Below, piece by piece: positions 6,756-6,999 of a DNA stretch of 6,999 bases. The number at the start of each line of letters is the position of its first letter. Position 1 is the first letter of the stretch. The notes below the pieces were generated by a model. That model made no database searches and was not told the DNA's origin. It saw only the letters and a program-made list of their open reading frames with translations. Where the stretch lies: NCBI GenBank assembly GCA_023145575.1, contig JAGLDN010000293.1, positions 1 to 6,999 on the forward strand. The letters run 5' to 3'. The position numbers were made by a program, and so were the translations under genes. The DNA comes from Psychromonas sp. (lineage in GTDB: Bacteria > Pseudomonadota > Gammaproteobacteria > Enterobacterales > Psychromonadaceae).

Positions 6756-6791
6756 ATTATTTGTACATAAAAAAAATTATGTACAAATAAT
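6756..6791. promoter_or_regulatory. perfect 15-bp inverted repeat upstream of the second barrel gene
   Basis: Arms ATTATTTGTACATAA (6756-6770) and TTATGTACAAATAAT (6777-6791) are exact reverse complements around six A. Each arm contains the palindrome TGTACA (6762-6767 and 6780-6785), centres 18 bp apart. It lies 41-76 bp upstream of the ATG at 6715, where a promoter or operator is expected. No T tract follows it in either direction, which argues against a terminator. It may be a regulator binding site or, if transcribed, a leader hairpin. No promoter with good consensus could be fixed next to it. Confidence 0.6.
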
Positions 6792-6834
6792 AACATAATC
6801 AATACTGCTTATCGTTTATTGGGAGCTATCTATC

Positions 6835-6893
6835 ATTTTAGGCCCATGTGACGCAAAAATGCTTTGTCAGGCGTCTACTCGACAATCAGAACA
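6835..6893 (-). repeat. dispersed repeat, copy 3 (core only, inverted)
   Basis: The reverse complement aligns without gaps to 2813-2871 of copy 2 with 15 mismatches in 59 by hand count. The core is CAAAGCATTTTT, one variable base, CGTCA, one variable base, ATGGG. It also preserves the reading frame: S-D-C-R...Q-S-I-F-A-S-H-G against S-D-V-R...Q-S-I-F-T-S-N-G in copy 2, broken here by a TGA. Beyond the core the copies cannot be aligned reliably by eye. Confidence 0.6.
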
Positions 6894-6999
6894 AGGCACA
6901 ATATTAGGTAATTGTTGCTCACTTTTCGATTATTGTAACGCAGTCTTGGTTTTCCAGCTTGTGCCCCGCAGGGGAAGGCAACTAGTACCAAGGCGCGTT
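6875..6999 (-). pseudogene. partial open frame running off the window edge, possibly repeat-borne gene debris
   Basis: The - strand is open from the right edge to TAG at 6875-6877 and reads pieces such as ALVLVAFPCGAQAGKPRLRY and NNRKVSNNYLI. A shift to the neighbouring frame near 6905 continues as PNIVPCSDCRVDA into repeat copy 3. Arms CTTGGT (6945-6950) and ACCAAG (6987-6992) enclose CCCC-GCA-GGGG (6964-6974), a GC-rich patch unlike its AT-rich surroundings. I do not recognise a family. It may be the far part of the same repeat element or a real gene end cut by the window. Confidence 0.3.

Noticed and set aside
1..6999. CRISPR array, tRNA or rRNA genes, or a defence or secretion gene cluster
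   Set aside because: No regularly spaced repeat-spacer pattern, no tRNA-like cloverleaf, and no gene set beyond translation and envelope proteins was seen.

Overview
The window is AT-rich DNA from a bacterium, most likely a gammaproteobacterium. The evidence is a release factor 2 gene with the classical in-frame UGA and +1 frameshift site, followed directly by lysS in the order known from Escherichia coli. Two proteins have Gram-negative outer membrane features. Decayed genes, a broken IS630-type transposase and a dispersed repeat sit between the intact genes, as is common in host-associated Legionellales/Coxiellaceae-type genomes. That lineage guess is inference only.

Layout: positions 1-174 hold a series of perfect or near-perfect hairpins ending in a strong intrinsic terminator on the + strand. 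Positions 197-1103 are a graveyard: copy 1 of a dispersed repeat, a frameshifted + strand pseudogene (249-616), and a frameshifted, internally deleted IS630-family transposase on the - strand (713-1103). All four intact genes lie on the - strand. They are a BamA/TamA-like (surface antigen D15) outer membrane barrel with a tandem-repeat linker (1196-2467), lysS (3031-4545), prfB (4586-5684, read through a programmed frameshift) and a second, unrecognised exported beta-barrel-like protein (5897-6715). The space between the first barrel gene and lysS (2507-3030) holds a promoter candidate overlapping three 10-bp direct repeats, plus copy 2 of the dispersed repeat. Upstream of the second barrel gene is a perfect 15-bp inverted repeat. 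Beyond it is a third, shorter, inverted copy of the dispersed repeat core and an open frame running off the window edge.

prfB and lysS form the housekeeping core and are probably cotranscribed: RF2 terminates translation at UGA/UAA and autoregulates through its own UGA, and LysRS charges tRNA-Lys. The two envelope proteins appear to be separate transcription units with their own upstream control regions. The most unusual content is the repeat family (197-367, 2701-2871 and 6835-6893). Its copies keep a hairpin and a coding-like reading frame despite decay. No complete new multi-gene system is visible.
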